The notes: generated by a model from the letters alone, not told the origin. Numbered from the stretch's first letter, positions 43,771 through 53,993 are shown. The stretch is 64,000 nt of DNA from Jannaschia rubra (GCF_001403735.1 NZ_CXPG01000011.1:102032-166031), one strand, 5' to 3'. Translations and numbers: made by a program.

Positions 43771-45945
43771 TCAGCCGAACACCGTCTCGAACGTCCCGCG
43801 ATAGAGCGTCGAGAGGTCGGCCATCGGTGCTTCGTCCCGGCCCATCCTGACCATGTCGGAGCCGAACTGCCCGACCATAGATAAAGGCACGCTGGCCTGA
43901 CCCGCCGCGACCATCAGCGCCTCTGCCGCATCGAAGGTGCAGGCGATGAGATAGCGGCCCTGATCCTCGCCGAACAGCGCCGCGGTACCCGTGACGTCGA
44001 GCGTGACCCCCAGCCCCGCGCTTTCCGCCAGCGTGAAGGCGGCAAGCGCCAGCCCGCCGTCCGACAGGTCCGTGCAGGCCGAGATGAGCGTGCGGTTGGC
44101 CAGAATGAACTCGCCATGCGCGCGTTCCACATCCAGATCGACGGGCGGGGCATCGCCGTCCGCCTGGCCGAAGTGTTCCGCGAGCAGGGCCGACTGGCCC
44201 AGATGCGTCCCCTCGGCCCCCAGAAGCAGCGCCAGCATCCCGTCGAGCAGGGGGCCGGCGATCCGCTCCGACAGGTCGTCGATGAGGCCGACGGCGCCGA
44301 TGGTGGGGGTGGGGTCGATGCCCTTGCCGTCGGTCTCGTTATAGAGGCTCACGTTGCCGGATACGATGGGCATGTCGAGCGCGCGGCAGGCCTGACCGAT
44401 ACCGTCCAGCGCGCCGACGAGCTGCCCCATGATCCGGGGCTTTTCCGGGTTGCCGAAGTTCAGGTTGTCTGTCGTGGCGAGCGGCCGCGCGCCCTTGGCG
44501 ACGAGGTTGCGATAGGCTTCGGCCACCGCCTGCTTGCCGCCTTCGACGGGGTTCGCCAGTACGTAGCGGGGCGTCACGTCGGAGGTGAAGGCCAGCCCGC
44601 GGTTGGTGCCGTGAATGCGGATCACGCCCGCGTCGAGGCCGGGCAGGTCGACGGTGTCGCCCATCACCTGCGTGTCGTATTGCCGGATGACCCAGTCGCG
44701 CGCGCAGTAGTTCACGCTGCCGATCAGGGCGCGCAGGCCTTCCATCGGCTCGACCTCCTCCACCGGGGTCATCGGCGTGGGCACGGGGGAGGGCTCCCAC
44801 GGGCGGTCGTATTCCGGCGCGCTGCTGGCCAGGGTGGACAGGGGCAGGTCGGCCCGGGTCTCGCCCTTGTGGACGACGACGAAGCGGTCCTCGGCGATGG
44901 TCTCGCCCACGATGGCGAAGTCGAGGTCCCATTTGTCGAACACCGCACGGGCGGCCTCCTCCAGCGCGGGGTCGAGAACCATGAGCATCCGCTCCTGGCT
45001 TTCCGACAGCATCATCTCGTAGGCGGTCATCGCCTGTTCGCGCACCGGCACGCGGTCGAGGTCGAGCCGGATGCCAAGCCCGCCCTTGTCCCCCATCTCG
45101 ACCGCCGAGCAGGTCAGGCCCGCGGCCCCCATGTCCTGGATCGAGACGACGGCGCCCGTGGCCATCAGCTCCAGCGTTGCTTCCATCAGGCGCTTTTCGG
45201 TGAAGGGGTCGCCCACCTGCACGGTCGGGCGCTTCTCCTCGATGGTGTCGTCGAACTCGGCCGAGGCCATGGTCGCCCCGCCCACGCCGTCGCGGCCGGT
45301 CTTGGCGCCCAGATAGACGACGGGCCGGCCGACGCCCGATGCGGCGGAATAGAAGATCGCATCCGCCCGCGCGATCCCCGCGGCGAAGGCATTGACGAGG
45401 CAGTTGCCGTCATAGCTGGGATGAAAGCGTACCTCTCCGCCCACGGTCGGCACGCCGAAACAGTTGCCGTAGCCGCCGATCCCTTCGACGACGCCGTGAA
45501 CCAGTCGGCGCGTCTTGCGGTGGTCGGGCGACCCGAACGACAGCGCGTTCATCGCCGCCACGGGTCGCGCGCCCATGGTGAACACGTCGCGCAGGATGCC
45601 GCCCACGCCGGTCGCGGCGCCTTGATAGGGCTCGATATAGCTGGGGTGGTTGTGGCTCTCCATCTTGAAGACGACGGCCAGCTTCTCGCCATCGGCGCCC
45701 TCGCCGATATCCACGACGCCTGCGTTCTCGCCCGGCCCGCAGATCACTTGCGGTCCCTCGGTCGGCAGCGTCCGCAGCCACTTCTTGGAGGATTTGTAGG
45801 AACAATGCTCGTTCCACATGGCCGAGAAGATACCGAGTTCGGTGAACGACGGCTCCCGCCCGATGATGTCGAGGATGCGCTGGTACTCCTCGTCCTTCAG
45901 CCCGTGGGCCGCGATCAGGTCGGGGGTGATGGCAGGGTCTTGCAT
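43771..45945 (-). CDS. purL: Phosphoribosylformylglycinamidine synthase subunit PurL
   Basis: This 724-residue small-form PurL is the synthetase subunit of the PurS-PurQ-PurL complex that makes FGAM in purine synthesis. The N-terminal catalytic region has [13 protein letters not shown] near residue 36, and the ATP and metal motifs include [10 protein letters not shown] near residue 90 and GGAEV-like loops further on. The start is taken at 45945 ([10 protein letters not shown]) because CCGGAG lies upstream, and the 18-residue extension is Gly-rich and unlike homologues. purS and purQ are found 8-12 kb away on the plus strand. bolA follows 62 bp downstream. Confidence 0.95.
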   Translation of the reverse strand: MQDPAITPDLIAAHGLKDEEYQRILDIIGREPSFTELGIFSAMWNEHCSYKSSKKWLRTLPTEGPQVICGPGENAGVVDIGEGADGEKLAVVFKMESHNHPSYIEPYQGAATGVGGILRDVFTMGARPVAAMNALSFGSPDHRKTRRLVHGVVEGIGGYGNCFGVPTVGGEVRFHPSYDGNCLVNAFAAGIARADAIFYSAASGVGRPVVYLGAKTGRDGVGGATMASAEFDDTIEEKRPTVQVGDPFTEKRLMEATLELMATGAVVSIQDMGAAGLTCSAVEMGDKGGLGIRLDLDRVPVREQAMTAYEMMLSESQERMLMVLDPALEEAARAVFDKWDLDFAIVGETIAEDRFVVVHKGETRADLPLSTLASSAPEYDRPWEPSPVPTPMTPVEEVEPMEGLRALIGSVNYCARDWVIRQYDTQVMGDTVDLPGLDAGVIRIHGTNRGLAFTSDVTPRYVLANPVEGGKQAVAEAYRNLVAKGARPLATTDNLNFGNPEKPRIMGQLVGALDGIGQACRALDMPIVSGNVSLYNETDGKGIDPTPTIGAVGLIDDLSERIAGPLLDGMLALLLGAEGTHLGQSALLAEHFGQADGDAPPVDLDVERAHGEFILANRTLISACTDLSDGGLALAAFTLAESAGLGVTLDVTGTAALFGEDQGRYLIACTFDAAEALMVAAGQASVPLSMVGQFGSDMVRMGRDEAPMADLSTLYRGTFETVFG

Positions 45946-46014
45946 CGCGGTCTCCGGCTGGCACTGCGCCCCTTTACCCCCGCCCGGAAGCGAAGGCAAA
46001 GGGCCGCTTACAGG

Positions 46015-46641
46015 CTACCGTGCGCCGTGCAGCGCCGACGCGAAGGGGCCGAGGCCGGTGAAGCGTCGCTCGAAGGCAAGGCCCAGCGTTTCGGCGGCTG
46101 CCTGCGCCCGCGTCGTCAGCGCCGGATCGTCGGTCTGCGCCAGGTAGACGACCTTGGCGTAATTGCCGAAATACGCCTCCCGCAACTCCGGATGACGGTC
46201 GAGACCCAGCGGCCTCGTGACGAACGCGTCGAACTGGCGGGCGAGGAAATCCGTCAGGTAGAAGGCATCCACCTCGTCGCGGGCGGCAAAGGCGTCCTGC
46301 CCCTCGAAGAAGGCGTAGCAATGCGGGCCCTCGATCATCCCCACGCCACGTTCGGCGCAGACACGCGCCAAGGCCCCGCCGGTTCCGCAGTCGGCATAGG
46401 CGACGAAGGCGCGGTCGTAGGCGCCGGCGCGCGCATCCAGCGCCGCCTCGACGGCAGGGGCGATGCGGTCGGGCCGGTTGTGCAGGATGGCGGGAAGGCA
46501 GTGCAGGTCGATATGGTCGAGAGCGTTCGCCGCCTTGATCGCGAGGATCTCATGCGCCAGCGCCCCGCAGGCGATGACCAGGACCCGGCCGCCTCCCTCC
46601 GCCTCCAGCCCGTCGCGGGTCAGGGAGGCGTCCGTGATCAC
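46015..46641 (-). CDS. DUF1638 family protein (GTG start)
   Basis: The 208-residue product matches DUF1638, a family often found near corrinoid-dependent methyltransferases. Recognisable segments are VLVIACGALAHEI near the start, DLHCLPAILHNRPDRI near residue 48, and YADCGTGG. The GTG at 46641 overlaps the stop of the YbjQ gene (GTGA) and marks where homology starts. Conserved Cys and His suggest metal or corrinoid binding, but no activity is established. A MtbC-like corrinoid protein lies 2.4 kb away. Coupling to YbjQ points to the same transcript. Confidence 0.8.
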   Translation of the reverse strand: MITDASLTRDGLEAEGGGRVLVIACGALAHEILAIKAANALDHIDLHCLPAILHNRPDRIAPAVEAALDARAGAYDRAFVAYADCGTGGALARVCAERGVGMIEGPHCYAFFEGQDAFAARDEVDAFYLTDFLARQFDAFVTRPLGLDRHPELREAYFGNYAKVVYLAQTDDPALTTRAQAAAETLGLAFERRFTGLGPFASALHGAR

Positions 46642-46967
46642 GCCAGCCGGACCGCCGTGCCGTAGGCCACGACTTCGGAGGCGGCCTGCGTGATGGTCGA
46701 CGTCTCCAGCCGGATGCCCACGACCGCGTCCGCGCCCAGCAGCCGCGCCTCGGCCACCATCCGGTCGATCGCCTGCTCGCGCGCGCCGGCCAGAAGCGAA
46801 GCGTACTCCCGCACCTCGCCGCCGACGATGTTGCGAAGGCTGGCGACGATGTCCGATCCGATGTGTTTGGCGCGCACGGTCGACCCGCGGACCAGCCCCA
46901 AACATTGCGCGATGTCGCGCCCGGCCACGCCGTCGGTGGTGGTCAGCATCATCGTCGCGTCGGTCAT
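46638..46967 (-). CDS. YbjQ/UPF0145 heavy-metal-binding-type protein
   Basis: The 109-residue protein belongs to UPF0145 (YbjQ). Visible family features are GLVRGSTVRAKHIGSDIVASL in the first half, GGEVREYASLLAGAREQA, and ADAVVGIRLETS in the second. These proteins form pentamers, and their role is unknown, though the family is sometimes annotated as heavy-metal binding. It starts directly after the stop of a small membrane protein and overlaps the DUF1638 start. Confidence 0.87.
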   Translation of the reverse strand: MTDATMMLTTTDGVAGRDIAQCLGLVRGSTVRAKHIGSDIVASLRNIVGGEVREYASLLAGAREQAIDRMVAEARLLGADAVVGIRLETSTITQAASEVVAYGTAVRLA

Positions 46968-47180
46968 TCAGTCCATCCTGTCATAATGGTCGTCCTCCCC
47001 GCTACGCAGCCGGTCCGCGATCACGCGCCAGAGGACGTAGATGACCAGAAGCGCCGGGATCAGCGCCACCATGCCGAACGGCAGGGTGAAGCTGGCCATG
47101 ACGATGGCCGCCAGCCAGATGGTGGCACCCGCCGCGCAGATGACGATGAACAGGATCAGGACAAGGCGGTCGAGGGGCAT
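46968..47180 (-). CDS. Small two-helix membrane protein
   Basis: The 70-residue product (MPLDRLVLILFIV start, AAGGATG upstream) contains two hydrophobic segments (about residues 5-27 and 33-56) and a charged C-terminus (RSGEDDHYDRMD). No family is recognised. Its stop codon is directly followed by the YbjQ start, so it leads a three-gene unit with YbjQ and DUF1638. Confidence 0.7.
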   Translation of the reverse strand: MPLDRLVLILFIVICAAGATIWLAAIVMASFTLPFGMVALIPALLVIYVLWRVIADRLRSGEDDHYDRMD

Positions 47181-47292
47181 CGGCGGAACATCCTTCGGAA
47201 AGGTGTTCCCAATATGGCGGTGCGGCGGCGTCATTCCAACCGCGTTGACATGACGCGGGAAATGGCCAGCCTCATTGGAAAGGGGAGAACAT

Positions 47293-47790
47293 ATGCACCG
47301 CAAGATCGTCGTGATGGGCGTGACGTCGACCGGCAAGAGCCTGATCGCCGCCGGATTGGCCGAACACCTGGGCGGCCGCTTCGTGGAAGGCGACGACCTG
47401 CATCCGCAATCGAACGTCGACAAGATGGCCGCCGGACAGCCGCTGACCGATGAAGATCGCTGGCCGTGGCTGGACCGGGTGGGGCAGGCGATGCTGGGGG
47501 AGGGCATCATCGTGGTCGCGTGTTCAGCCCTGAGACGCGCCTATCGCGACCGTATCCGCGCCGTGGCCGGACCGGTGACGTTCGTGCATCTGACGGGACC
47601 ACGCGAGGTGATCGAGGAGCGCATGGGGCGGCGGAAGGGGCATTTCATGCCGGTCTCCCTCCTCGACAGCCAGCTTGAGACGCTGGAGCCGCCTGGGGAG
47701 GACGAAGATGCCGTCACCCTGGACCTGACGCTGCCGCCCGACGACCTGCTGGCGCAGGCTGTCGAGCGGCTCGGCTTCAGCTCGCGCTGA
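47293..47790 (+). CDS. gntK: Gluconokinase
   Basis: The 165-residue kinase phosphorylates gluconate for the Entner-Doudoroff or pentose phosphate route. The P-loop is GVTSTGKS near residue 9, followed by the family motif FVEGDDLHPQSNVDKMAAGQPL and CSALRRAYRD. ATG 47293 has AGGGGAG upstream and is preferred to an in-frame TTG 18 bp earlier. Its 3' end overlaps the convergent sodC by 14 bp. No gluconate transporter is adjacent. Confidence 0.94.
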   Translation: MHRKIVVMGVTSTGKSLIAAGLAEHLGGRFVEGDDLHPQSNVDKMAAGQPLTDEDRWPWLDRVGQAMLGEGIIVVACSALRRAYRDRIRAVAGPVTFVHLTGPREVIEERMGRRKGHFMPVSLLDSQLETLEPPGEDEDAVTLDLTLPPDDLLAQAVERLGFSSR

Positions 47791-48286
47791 GCACGGCGCA
47801 GGCCACGCGATCGCCCGCATCGCCGGCCGGCTGGCTTTCGTAGTCGTCGGGGCCGGAATGGATGACAAGCGCGGAACCGTCTTCATCCTCGATCTGATTG
47901 ATGTCGACGCGGGTGGTCAGCGCCTCCATCGACAGGACGCCATCGTCCCCGACGAAGCCGTTGGGCAGGTCGCCGGGATGCGGGCCACCCGCCACCAGGC
48001 CATGCTCCATCCCACCCGACAGGTGGCCGCCGGCGGACGAGAAGTCGCCCTCGCACACGCCTGTTTCGTGGATGTGGACGCCATGTGCGCCGGGGGCCAG
48101 GCCAGTGGCCTGCACGTTGACGCGGATCACGCCGGACGCCGTCTCGAACAGCGAGACCGAGCCGATGTTCTCGCCCGCTGGGTTGACGATCTCGCCGGTC
48201 AGGCGCGGGCCGACGTGATTGTCGGCGAAAGCCGGCGCGGCAATGACGGCCGACAGGACAAGGGGAAGGACGGGATTTAAGCGCAT
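47777..48286 (-). CDS. sodC: Periplasmic Cu,Zn superoxide dismutase
   Basis: The 169-residue product has a Sec signal (cleavage likely after AFA near residue 21), so it works in the periplasm against superoxide. Metal-ligand and structural motifs are GAHGVHIHETGVCEG near residue 66, GGHLSGGMEHG near residue 87 and the C-terminal Cys in VACAVL, which pairs with the Cys of GVCEG. The conserved active-site Arg is visible in GDRVAC. The N-terminal extension found in some bacterial SodC proteins is absent. Confidence 0.92.
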   Translation of the reverse strand: MRLNPVLPLVLSAVIAAPAFADNHVGPRLTGEIVNPAGENIGSVSLFETASGVIRVNVQATGLAPGAHGVHIHETGVCEGDFSSAGGHLSGGMEHGLVAGGPHPGDLPNGFVGDDGVLSMEALTTRVDINQIEDEDGSALVIHSGPDDYESQPAGDAGDRVACAVLSAS

Positions 48287-48357
48287 CGGAAATCTCCTTC
48301 AATGGTGGGATGTTCCGGTGCCAACGCGCCGAACGGGCGGAAAGGTCCGCGCGCCCG

Positions 48358-48972
48358 TCAATCCGCCGTGTGGAGCGCGATCACCCGAGCGACGGCCGGG
48401 CGGGCGGCGACCCGGTCGTGATGCGCGTGCAGCCGGGGAAAGGGATCGAGCGGCACTCCGTCACCCGGAAACCAGCATGCCACGTTCCAGAGATACAGGT
48501 CAGCCACACCGAATGCCCGCCCTACCCAGTCGCCATCGAGTTGCGCGTCAAGATACGCCGCGCAGTCAGCGATGTTCGACGTCACCTTGTCACGCATCGC
48601 GTCGCGGGCGCCGGGATCGTCGGCCCAGCGGCTGCCGCGCATCTTGTGGGCATGGGCCACATGGACGGTGGAGGCGAGATAGGACATTGTTTCCCGCACG
48701 CGGGCCGCAAGCCACGGGTCGGACGGCATGAGGCGCGGCGTAGCGATGCCCGCGATCCATTCCAGGAGGGCTGGCGTCTCGGTCAGCACGCCCCGATCGG
48801 TGACGAGCGCGGGCACCCGCCCCTTGGGGTTGACGGCAAGGTAGTCTGGCGCACGCTGCTGCCCCGCGGCGAAGTCCACCCAATGCAGCCGGTGCGGCAG
48901 GTTCGCCTCCTCCAGCGCGGCTTGGACGCACATCGAGATCGTGCCGCGCGCAAGGTGCAGGATCGGTGTCAT
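48358..48972 (-). CDS. Glutathione S-transferase family protein
   Basis: The 204-residue protein has an N-terminal thioredoxin-like domain (ILHLARGTISMCVQAALEEA, NPKGRVPALV and LTETPALLEWIAG) and a helical C-terminal domain with FGVADLYLWNVACWFP. The start at 48972 gives a normal GST N-terminus and GGGGGCAGG is upstream. It sits 15 bp after the corrinoid protein gene on the same strand and is probably cotranscribed. The substrate is unknown. Confidence 0.87.
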   Translation of the reverse strand: MTPILHLARGTISMCVQAALEEANLPHRLHWVDFAAGQQRAPDYLAVNPKGRVPALVTDRGVLTETPALLEWIAGIATPRLMPSDPWLAARVRETMSYLASTVHVAHAHKMRGSRWADDPGARDAMRDKVTSNIADCAAYLDAQLDGDWVGRAFGVADLYLWNVACWFPGDGVPLDPFPRLHAHHDRVAARPAVARVIALHTAD

Positions 48973-48986
48973 GCCTGCCCCCGCCG

Positions 48987-49688
<702 letters not shown>

Positions 49689-49802
49689 GGGGCAACCTCC
49701 GGGGGTGTTTCCGATGATGTGATGCGCGACCGGGGTGCGGTCAGCGCGGAAAGCGACATGGCGCGGGCGACGGGCGACGCCGCTTGCCCTGTCGCGGTTA
49801 AT

Positions 49803-49817
49803 GTTCTATTTATGTTC
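49803..49817 (+). promoter_or_regulatory. Alphaproteobacterial LexA (SOS) box
   Basis: GTTC-tatttat-GTTC is an exact match to the GTTC-N7-GTTC direct repeat recognised by alphaproteobacterial LexA. It is set in a short AT-rich stretch 33 bp upstream of the radical SAM gene, where it could cover the promoter. The divergent corrinoid protein gene starts 114 bp on the other side, so control of that gene is less likely. Confidence 0.75.
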
Positions 49818-49849
49818 TTATCCAGCAGCGCAATCGGAGGACCGCCGGA

Positions 49850-50893
49850 ATGGGATATCGAGCGCCTGACCGCCCCCGCCGTGCCGCGCGCGGCGCGCTT
49901 TCGAACGACGCGAGCCGCTACGACCGGTTCGTCAGCGATGCGCCCTTGCCCGACCGGATCGACACCGAGGTGCGGGAGGAGATGGTCGGCCGCGTCATCG
50001 CCACCAACAAATCCCCCGACATCGGGTTCGACCGCTCGATCAACCCCTATCGCGGCTGCGAACACGGTTGCATCTATTGCTTCGCCCGCCCGACGCACGC
50101 CTGGCTGGGGCTGTCGCCGGGGCTGGACTTCGAGACGAAGCTGATCGCCCGGCCCAACGCGGCCGTCGCCTTGCGGCGTGAGCTGGGGGCCAGGTCCTAC
50201 GTCCCGAAGCTGATCGCCATCGGCACCAACACCGACCCTTACCAGCCCATCGAGCGCGACCGGCGCATCATGCGTGACCTTCTGGAGGTGCTGCGCGATC
50301 ACCGGCACCCGGTCGGCATCACCACAAAAGGCACGCTGGTCGAGCGCGACATCGACATCCTCACGGACATGGGGCCGGAGCTTTGCCGCGTGGGCCTGTC
50401 GGTCACGACGCTGGACGACCGGCTCGCCCGCGCGCTGGAGCCGCGCGTGCCGGTGCCGAGCCGGCGTCTGAAGGCGATCGAGCGGCTGGCGCAGGCGGGC
50501 GTCCACGTCCGCGTGATGGTCAGCCCCGTCATCCCCGGCCTGACCGATCACGAGGTGGAGCGCATCCTGCGGTCCGCCGCCGATGCGGGCGCCGTCGCGG
50601 CCAGCATGATCCCCCTGCGCCTGCCGCTGGAGGTCGCGCCCCTGTTCGAGGAATGGCTGCGCGCGCATGTGCCGGACCGCGCCCGAAAGGTGCTGAACCG
50701 GGTGCGGGAATACCACGGCGGCAAGCTCTATGACGCGGGGTTCGGCGACCGGATGCGTGGCAGGGGAGTCCATGCGGAATTGTTGCGTGCGCGGTTCGAG
50801 CGGGCTTGCCGTGAGGCGGGACTGGTCCGGCACCTGCCGCCGCTCCGCACCGACCTGTTCGCGGTGCCCGGCGCGCAGATGTCGCTGTTCTGA
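49850..50893 (+). CDS. PA0069/Rv2578c-family radical SAM protein, probably SOS-regulated
   Basis: The 347-residue protein has the radical SAM cluster motif CEHGCIYC in YRGCEHGCIYCFARPTH near residue 70, followed by SAM-domain features (GTNTDPYQPIE, ITTKGTL, VMVSPVIPGLTD). It matches the Rv2578c/PA0069 family, related at a distance to spore photoproduct lyase-like proteins, with unknown reaction. The ATG at 49850 has CGGAGG 13 nt and CCGGAA 2 nt upstream, so the exact start could move slightly. An exact LexA box lies in the promoter. P. aeruginosa PA0069 is, as I recall, also a LexA target, so a DNA-damage or repair role is likely. Confidence 0.9.
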   Translation: MGYRAPDRPRRAARGALSNDASRYDRFVSDAPLPDRIDTEVREEMVGRVIATNKSPDIGFDRSINPYRGCEHGCIYCFARPTHAWLGLSPGLDFETKLIARPNAAVALRRELGARSYVPKLIAIGTNTDPYQPIERDRRIMRDLLEVLRDHRHPVGITTKGTLVERDIDILTDMGPELCRVGLSVTTLDDRLARALEPRVPVPSRRLKAIERLAQAGVHVRVMVSPVIPGLTDHEVERILRSAADAGAVAASMIPLRLPLEVAPLFEEWLRAHVPDRARKVLNRVREYHGGKLYDAGFGDRMRGRGVHAELLRARFERACREAGLVRHLPPLRTDLFAVPGAQMSLF

Positions 50894-50924
50894 AAGCGGG
50901 GGCACGGTCTGCCTGCGTCGGGGG

Positions 50925-51938
50925 TCAGCCGCGCGCCCGGCGCCGACTGCCGGTCCGGTCGCGGGTGGGCGCGTTGCCGTCCGTCCCATCGCTGCCCGAC
51001 GAGAACCCGCCCAGCCGTTCGGCCACATGGTCGAGCGTCGGCGCCGGGCCCTTCGGCGTCTCGTCCAGCGCGGCGCGCATTTTTTGCAGGTGGTCGGGCG
51101 TCGTGCCGCAGCAGCCGCCGATGATCGTCGCGCCCGCGTTGCGCGCCATCACGGCGTATTCGGCCATCAACTCCGGCGTGCCGTTGTAGTGGATGTGGCC
51201 GTCGTGGAACTTCGGAATGCCGGCGTTGCCCTTGGCGATCAGGGGGCGGTCGGTCTCGCCGAAGCCGAGGACCGTGCGGATCAGGTCCGACGCACCCACG
51301 CCGCAATTGGCGCCGTAGGCCACCGGCTTATGCGCCAGCTTGCCCACGATGCGCGTCATCTCGGCCGAGGTGGTGCCCATCATGGTGCGCCCGGCGGTGT
51401 CGAAGCTCATGGTCACGCACCAGGGCATCCCCGCCAGATGCGCGGCCTCGCCTGCGGCGCGCAGCTCCTCGGGCGAAGAGATCGTCTCGACCCAAAGGAC
51501 GTCGGCCCCGCCTTCCTTCAGCCCCTCGGCCTGCTCGTGGAAGATCTCGACGGCCAGGTCGTGAGTCAGCGGGCCCATGGGCGCCATGATCTCACCGGTC
51601 GGGCCCATCGACCCGGCGACGATCACGGGGCGACCGGCGGCATCGGCCACCTCACGACCGATCTCGGCGCCCTTGCGCGACAACTCCCGCGCGCGGGCCT
51701 GGGCACCGTGCAGCTTCAGCCTGGCGGCGTTTCCGCCGAAGGTGTTGGTCAGGAACAGGTCCGACCCCGCCTCGACCGGGCCGCGGTAAAGGGCACGGAT
51801 GTCGTCGACCCTGGTGTCGTTCCAGAACTCGGGCGAATCGCCCGACTCCAGCCCCATGTTGAACAGGGTGGTCCCCGTCGCGCCGTCCGTCAGCAGCCAG
51901 TCGCGCGTCTTCAGAAGGTCGGTGAGGGCATCGGTCAT
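50925..51938 (-). CDS. Homocysteine S-methyltransferase family protein (split MetH module)
   Basis: The 337-residue TIM-barrel protein is usually named betaine--homocysteine methyltransferase. It shows [15 protein letters not shown] at the N-terminus, [11 protein letters not shown] near residue 68, and zinc ligands in YGANCGVGA near residue 215 and GGCCGTTP near residue 285. It matches the homocysteine-binding module of cobalamin-dependent MetH. With the corrinoid protein 1.2 kb away it could form part of a split methionine synthase rather than use betaine. The last 35 residues are an Arg/Gly/Asp-rich tail not found in the fold. The start at 51938 has GCGGAG upstream. Confidence 0.88.
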   Translation of the reverse strand: MTDALTDLLKTRDWLLTDGATGTTLFNMGLESGDSPEFWNDTRVDDIRALYRGPVEAGSDLFLTNTFGGNAARLKLHGAQARARELSRKGAEIGREVADAAGRPVIVAGSMGPTGEIMAPMGPLTHDLAVEIFHEQAEGLKEGGADVLWVETISSPEELRAAGEAAHLAGMPWCVTMSFDTAGRTMMGTTSAEMTRIVGKLAHKPVAYGANCGVGASDLIRTVLGFGETDRPLIAKGNAGIPKFHDGHIHYNGTPELMAEYAVMARNAGATIIGGCCGTTPDHLQKMRAALDETPKGPAPTLDHVAERLGGFSSGSDGTDGNAPTRDRTGSRRRARG

Positions 51939-52025
51939 GGGCACGGCTCCGCAGTCAGGGGTCCGTTCCAATGCCGCAGCCCGGACCCGGGCGCAAATTC
52001 ATAATTCGCATGAAGAACATGAGCG

Positions 52026-52045
52026 TCGGGCCAAGCATGGCCCGA
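52026..52045 (-). terminator. Hairpin near the end of the DUF1476 gene
   Basis: An 8-bp perfect stem (TCGGGCCA / TGGCCCGA) with a 4-nt loop begins 4 bp after the DUF1476 stop codon on the minus strand. No clear U-tract follows, so termination is probable but not certain. An AT-rich stretch after it (52000-52012) could hold the promoter of the homocysteine methyltransferase. Confidence 0.45.
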
Positions 52046-52048
52046 GGG

Positions 52049-52375
52049 TCATTCCTTGAGATGCTCGTTCATGACCTGCTCCTTGGCGACGACCATCAGG
52101 GCGTCCATCTTGGCACGTATTTCGGCGGTAGGCATCCGCGCGCCCAGATCGCCCGCAACCTTGCGGAGCACGTCGTCGTCGCCCGCCTCCTCGAAGTCGG
52201 CCTTGACGACCTCCTTCGCGTATTCCTCGCGCTCCGGGCCGTCCTTGCCCATCAACTCGGCCGCCCATTCGCCCAGCAGGCGGTTGCGCCGCGCCTCGAC
52301 CCGGAACTGAAGCTCGGCGTCGTGGGCGAACTTGTTCTCGAAGCTGTTCTTGCGTTCGTCGAAGCTGTTGGACAT
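52049..52375 (-). CDS. DUF1476 protein, F1-ATPase zeta-type inhibitor
   Basis: The 108-residue protein matches DUF1476, the zeta subunit that blocks reverse rotation of the F1FO-ATP synthase in alphaproteobacteria. Family features are the N-terminal [20 protein letters not shown] helix, [14 protein letters not shown], and [21 protein letters not shown]. The N-terminal FERKN-like region is the inhibitory part. GGAGG lies 6 nt upstream. It is divergent from purC, an arrangement common in Rhodobacterales. Confidence 0.9.
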   Translation of the reverse strand: MSNSFDERKNSFENKFAHDAELQFRVEARRNRLLGEWAAELMGKDGPEREEYAKEVVKADFEEAGDDDVLRKVAGDLGARMPTAEIRAKMDALMVVAKEQVMNEHLKE

Positions 52376-52510
52376 CGGGGCCTCCGGGTCTGGGTGCGTT
52401 TCCTCGGGTATGGGCGTGCCGTGCGCCGCCTGCAAGCCGCTTCGCTTGCGGCAGCCGCCGTTAGAGCCTATGTCCGCCGCAACCCGTACGACAACACCCC
52501 CGGAGACATC

Positions 52511-53272
52511 ATGGCCAGACGCAAGAAGGTCTACGAAGGCAAGGCCAAGATCCTCTATGAAGGGCCCGAGCCGGGAACGCTGGTCCAGTATTTCAAGGAC
52601 GACGCGACCGCCTACAACGCGCAGAAGAAGGACGTGATCGACGGCAAGGGCGTGCTGAACAACCGCTTGTCGGAGTTCTTCATGGTCGGCCTCAACGCCA
52701 TCGGCGTGCCCACGCATTTCATCAAGCGCCTGAACATGCGCGAGCAGCTGATCCGCGCGGTCGAGATCATCCCGCTGGAGATCATCGTCCGCAACGTCGC
52801 CGCCGGCAGCCTGTCCACGCGCCTCGGGATCGAGGAGGGAACACCCCTGCCGCGCCCCATTATCGAGTTCTGCTACAAGGACGACAAGCTGGGCGACCCG
52901 CTGGTGGCCGAGGAGCATATCATCGCCTTCGGCTGGGCCTCGCAGCAGGACCTGGACGACATCGTGGCGCTGGCGCTGCGGGTCAACGACTTCCTGTCGG
53001 GCTGCATGCTGGCCGTCGGAATCAAGCTGGTGGACTTCAAGATCGAGGTCGGCCGCGTCTGGGACGGCGACTACCAGCGCCTGATCCTGGCCGACGAGAT
53101 CAGCCCCGACAGTTGTCGCCTGTGGGACATCGAGACGGGCAAGAAACTCGACAAGGACGTGTTCCGCCGCGACCTGGGGTCGCTTACCGACGCCTATACC
53201 GAGGTGGCGCGGCGCCTTGGCGTCCTGCCCAGCAACTCCGCCCCCGCGACCAAGCCGCACCTGATCAACTGA
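52511..53272 (+). CDS. purC: Phosphoribosylaminoimidazole-succinocarboxamide (SAICAR) synthase
   Basis: PurC joins CAIR and aspartate to SAICAR in purine synthesis. The 253-residue product begins with [17 protein letters not shown] and has the catalytic motif [14 protein letters not shown] near residue 94 and [16 protein letters not shown] near residue 190. GGAG lies 6 nt before the ATG. It is followed by purS after 9 bp. Confidence 0.96.
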   Translation: MARRKKVYEGKAKILYEGPEPGTLVQYFKDDATAYNAQKKDVIDGKGVLNNRLSEFFMVGLNAIGVPTHFIKRLNMREQLIRAVEIIPLEIIVRNVAAGSLSTRLGIEEGTPLPRPIIEFCYKDDKLGDPLVAEEHIIAFGWASQQDLDDIVALALRVNDFLSGCMLAVGIKLVDFKIEVGRVWDGDYQRLILADEISPDSCRLWDIETGKKLDKDVFRRDLGSLTDAYTEVARRLGVLPSNSAPATKPHLIN

Positions 53273-53281
53273 GGCCCGCCG

Positions 53282-53509
53282 ATGAAAGCGAAAGTCACCG
53301 TCATGCTGAAGTCCGGCGTTCTCGACCCACAGGGCGAGGCGGTGCGTCATGCACTGGGCGCCTTGGGTTTCGATGGGGTCGAGGGCGTGCGCCAAGGCAA
53401 GCTGATCGAGCTGGACCTCGCATCCGGCACGACGCAGGCCGACGTGACCGCGATGTGCGAGCGTCTGCTGGCGAACACGGTGATCGAGAGCTACAGCATC
53501 GAGATGTGA
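53282..53509 (+). CDS. purS: Phosphoribosylformylglycinamidine synthase subunit PurS
   Basis: The 75-residue dimeric subunit bridges PurL and PurQ in the FGAM synthetase complex. The sequence shows the usual VMLKSGVLDPQGEAVRHAL start, a GVRQGKLIEL core and LLANTVIESYSIE end. In Rhodobacterales purQ normally follows, but here it lies 2 kb further on, after three inserted genes. Confidence 0.95.
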   Translation: MKAKVTVMLKSGVLDPQGEAVRHALGALGFDGVEGVRQGKLIELDLASGTTQADVTAMCERLLANTVIESYSIEM

Positions 53510-53513
53510 GGCG

Positions 53514-53981
53514 ATGCCCGACCCCCTCAGCTTCGCGGAGTTCCGGGGCCGCTACGGCGATCTCTGGCTTCCGTGGTCGGAGGGGGACTGGTGGATCCTT
53601 CGCTGGGCCATGGCGATCGTCGCGCTGGCCACGGCGCTGGCCTTCGTGCGGGCCATCGACTTCGGCATCGACATCGGCTGGGTCAACGTGCCGATCATGC
53701 TGGGGGCCATCGCCGTCATCGTCGTCATGGGCCGGATCACGCCGCGCGGCGGCGGGCTGCGGATCGACGGCACGGGCGTCCGGGTAATGCCGAAGGGGCC
53801 GCATCTTGCCCCGGAAGACATTCGCGACGTGACCGTCGTGCCCCACCCGGCAGGGGGTCTGACCCTGCTGATCCACACCCGCGCGACGCATCGGTTCGTC
53901 CTGCCGTTCCGGGCGACCATGTCGGGCCATCGCAGCCGCCTGCGGCTTCCCGCCGATTTCGGCGATCGCACTGCGCTCTAG
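53514..53981 (+). CDS. Two-helix membrane protein inserted between purS and purQ, function unknown
   Basis: The 155-residue protein starts 4 bp after the purS stop. It has two adjacent hydrophobic helices (about residues 30-47 and 57-74) and a basic cytosolic C-terminal domain of 80 residues rich in beta-like stretches (GGLRIDGTGVRVMPKG, LTLLIHTRATHRFVLPFR). Such a layout resembles bPH/YdbS-type proteins, but I cannot assign a family. It likely rides on the purC-purS transcript. Confidence 0.7.
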   Translation: MPDPLSFAEFRGRYGDLWLPWSEGDWWILRWAMAIVALATALAFVRAIDFGIDIGWVNVPIMLGAIAVIVVMGRITPRGGGLRIDGTGVRVMPKGPHLAPEDIRDVTVVPHPAGGLTLLIHTRATHRFVLPFRATMSGHRSRLRLPADFGDRTAL

Positions 53982-53993
53982 CTTGCGGGACAC

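Noticed and set aside
47275..47292. TTG start for gluconokinase
   Set aside because: The ATG 18 bp later has AGGGGAG at the right distance and gives the normal N-terminus before the P-loop.
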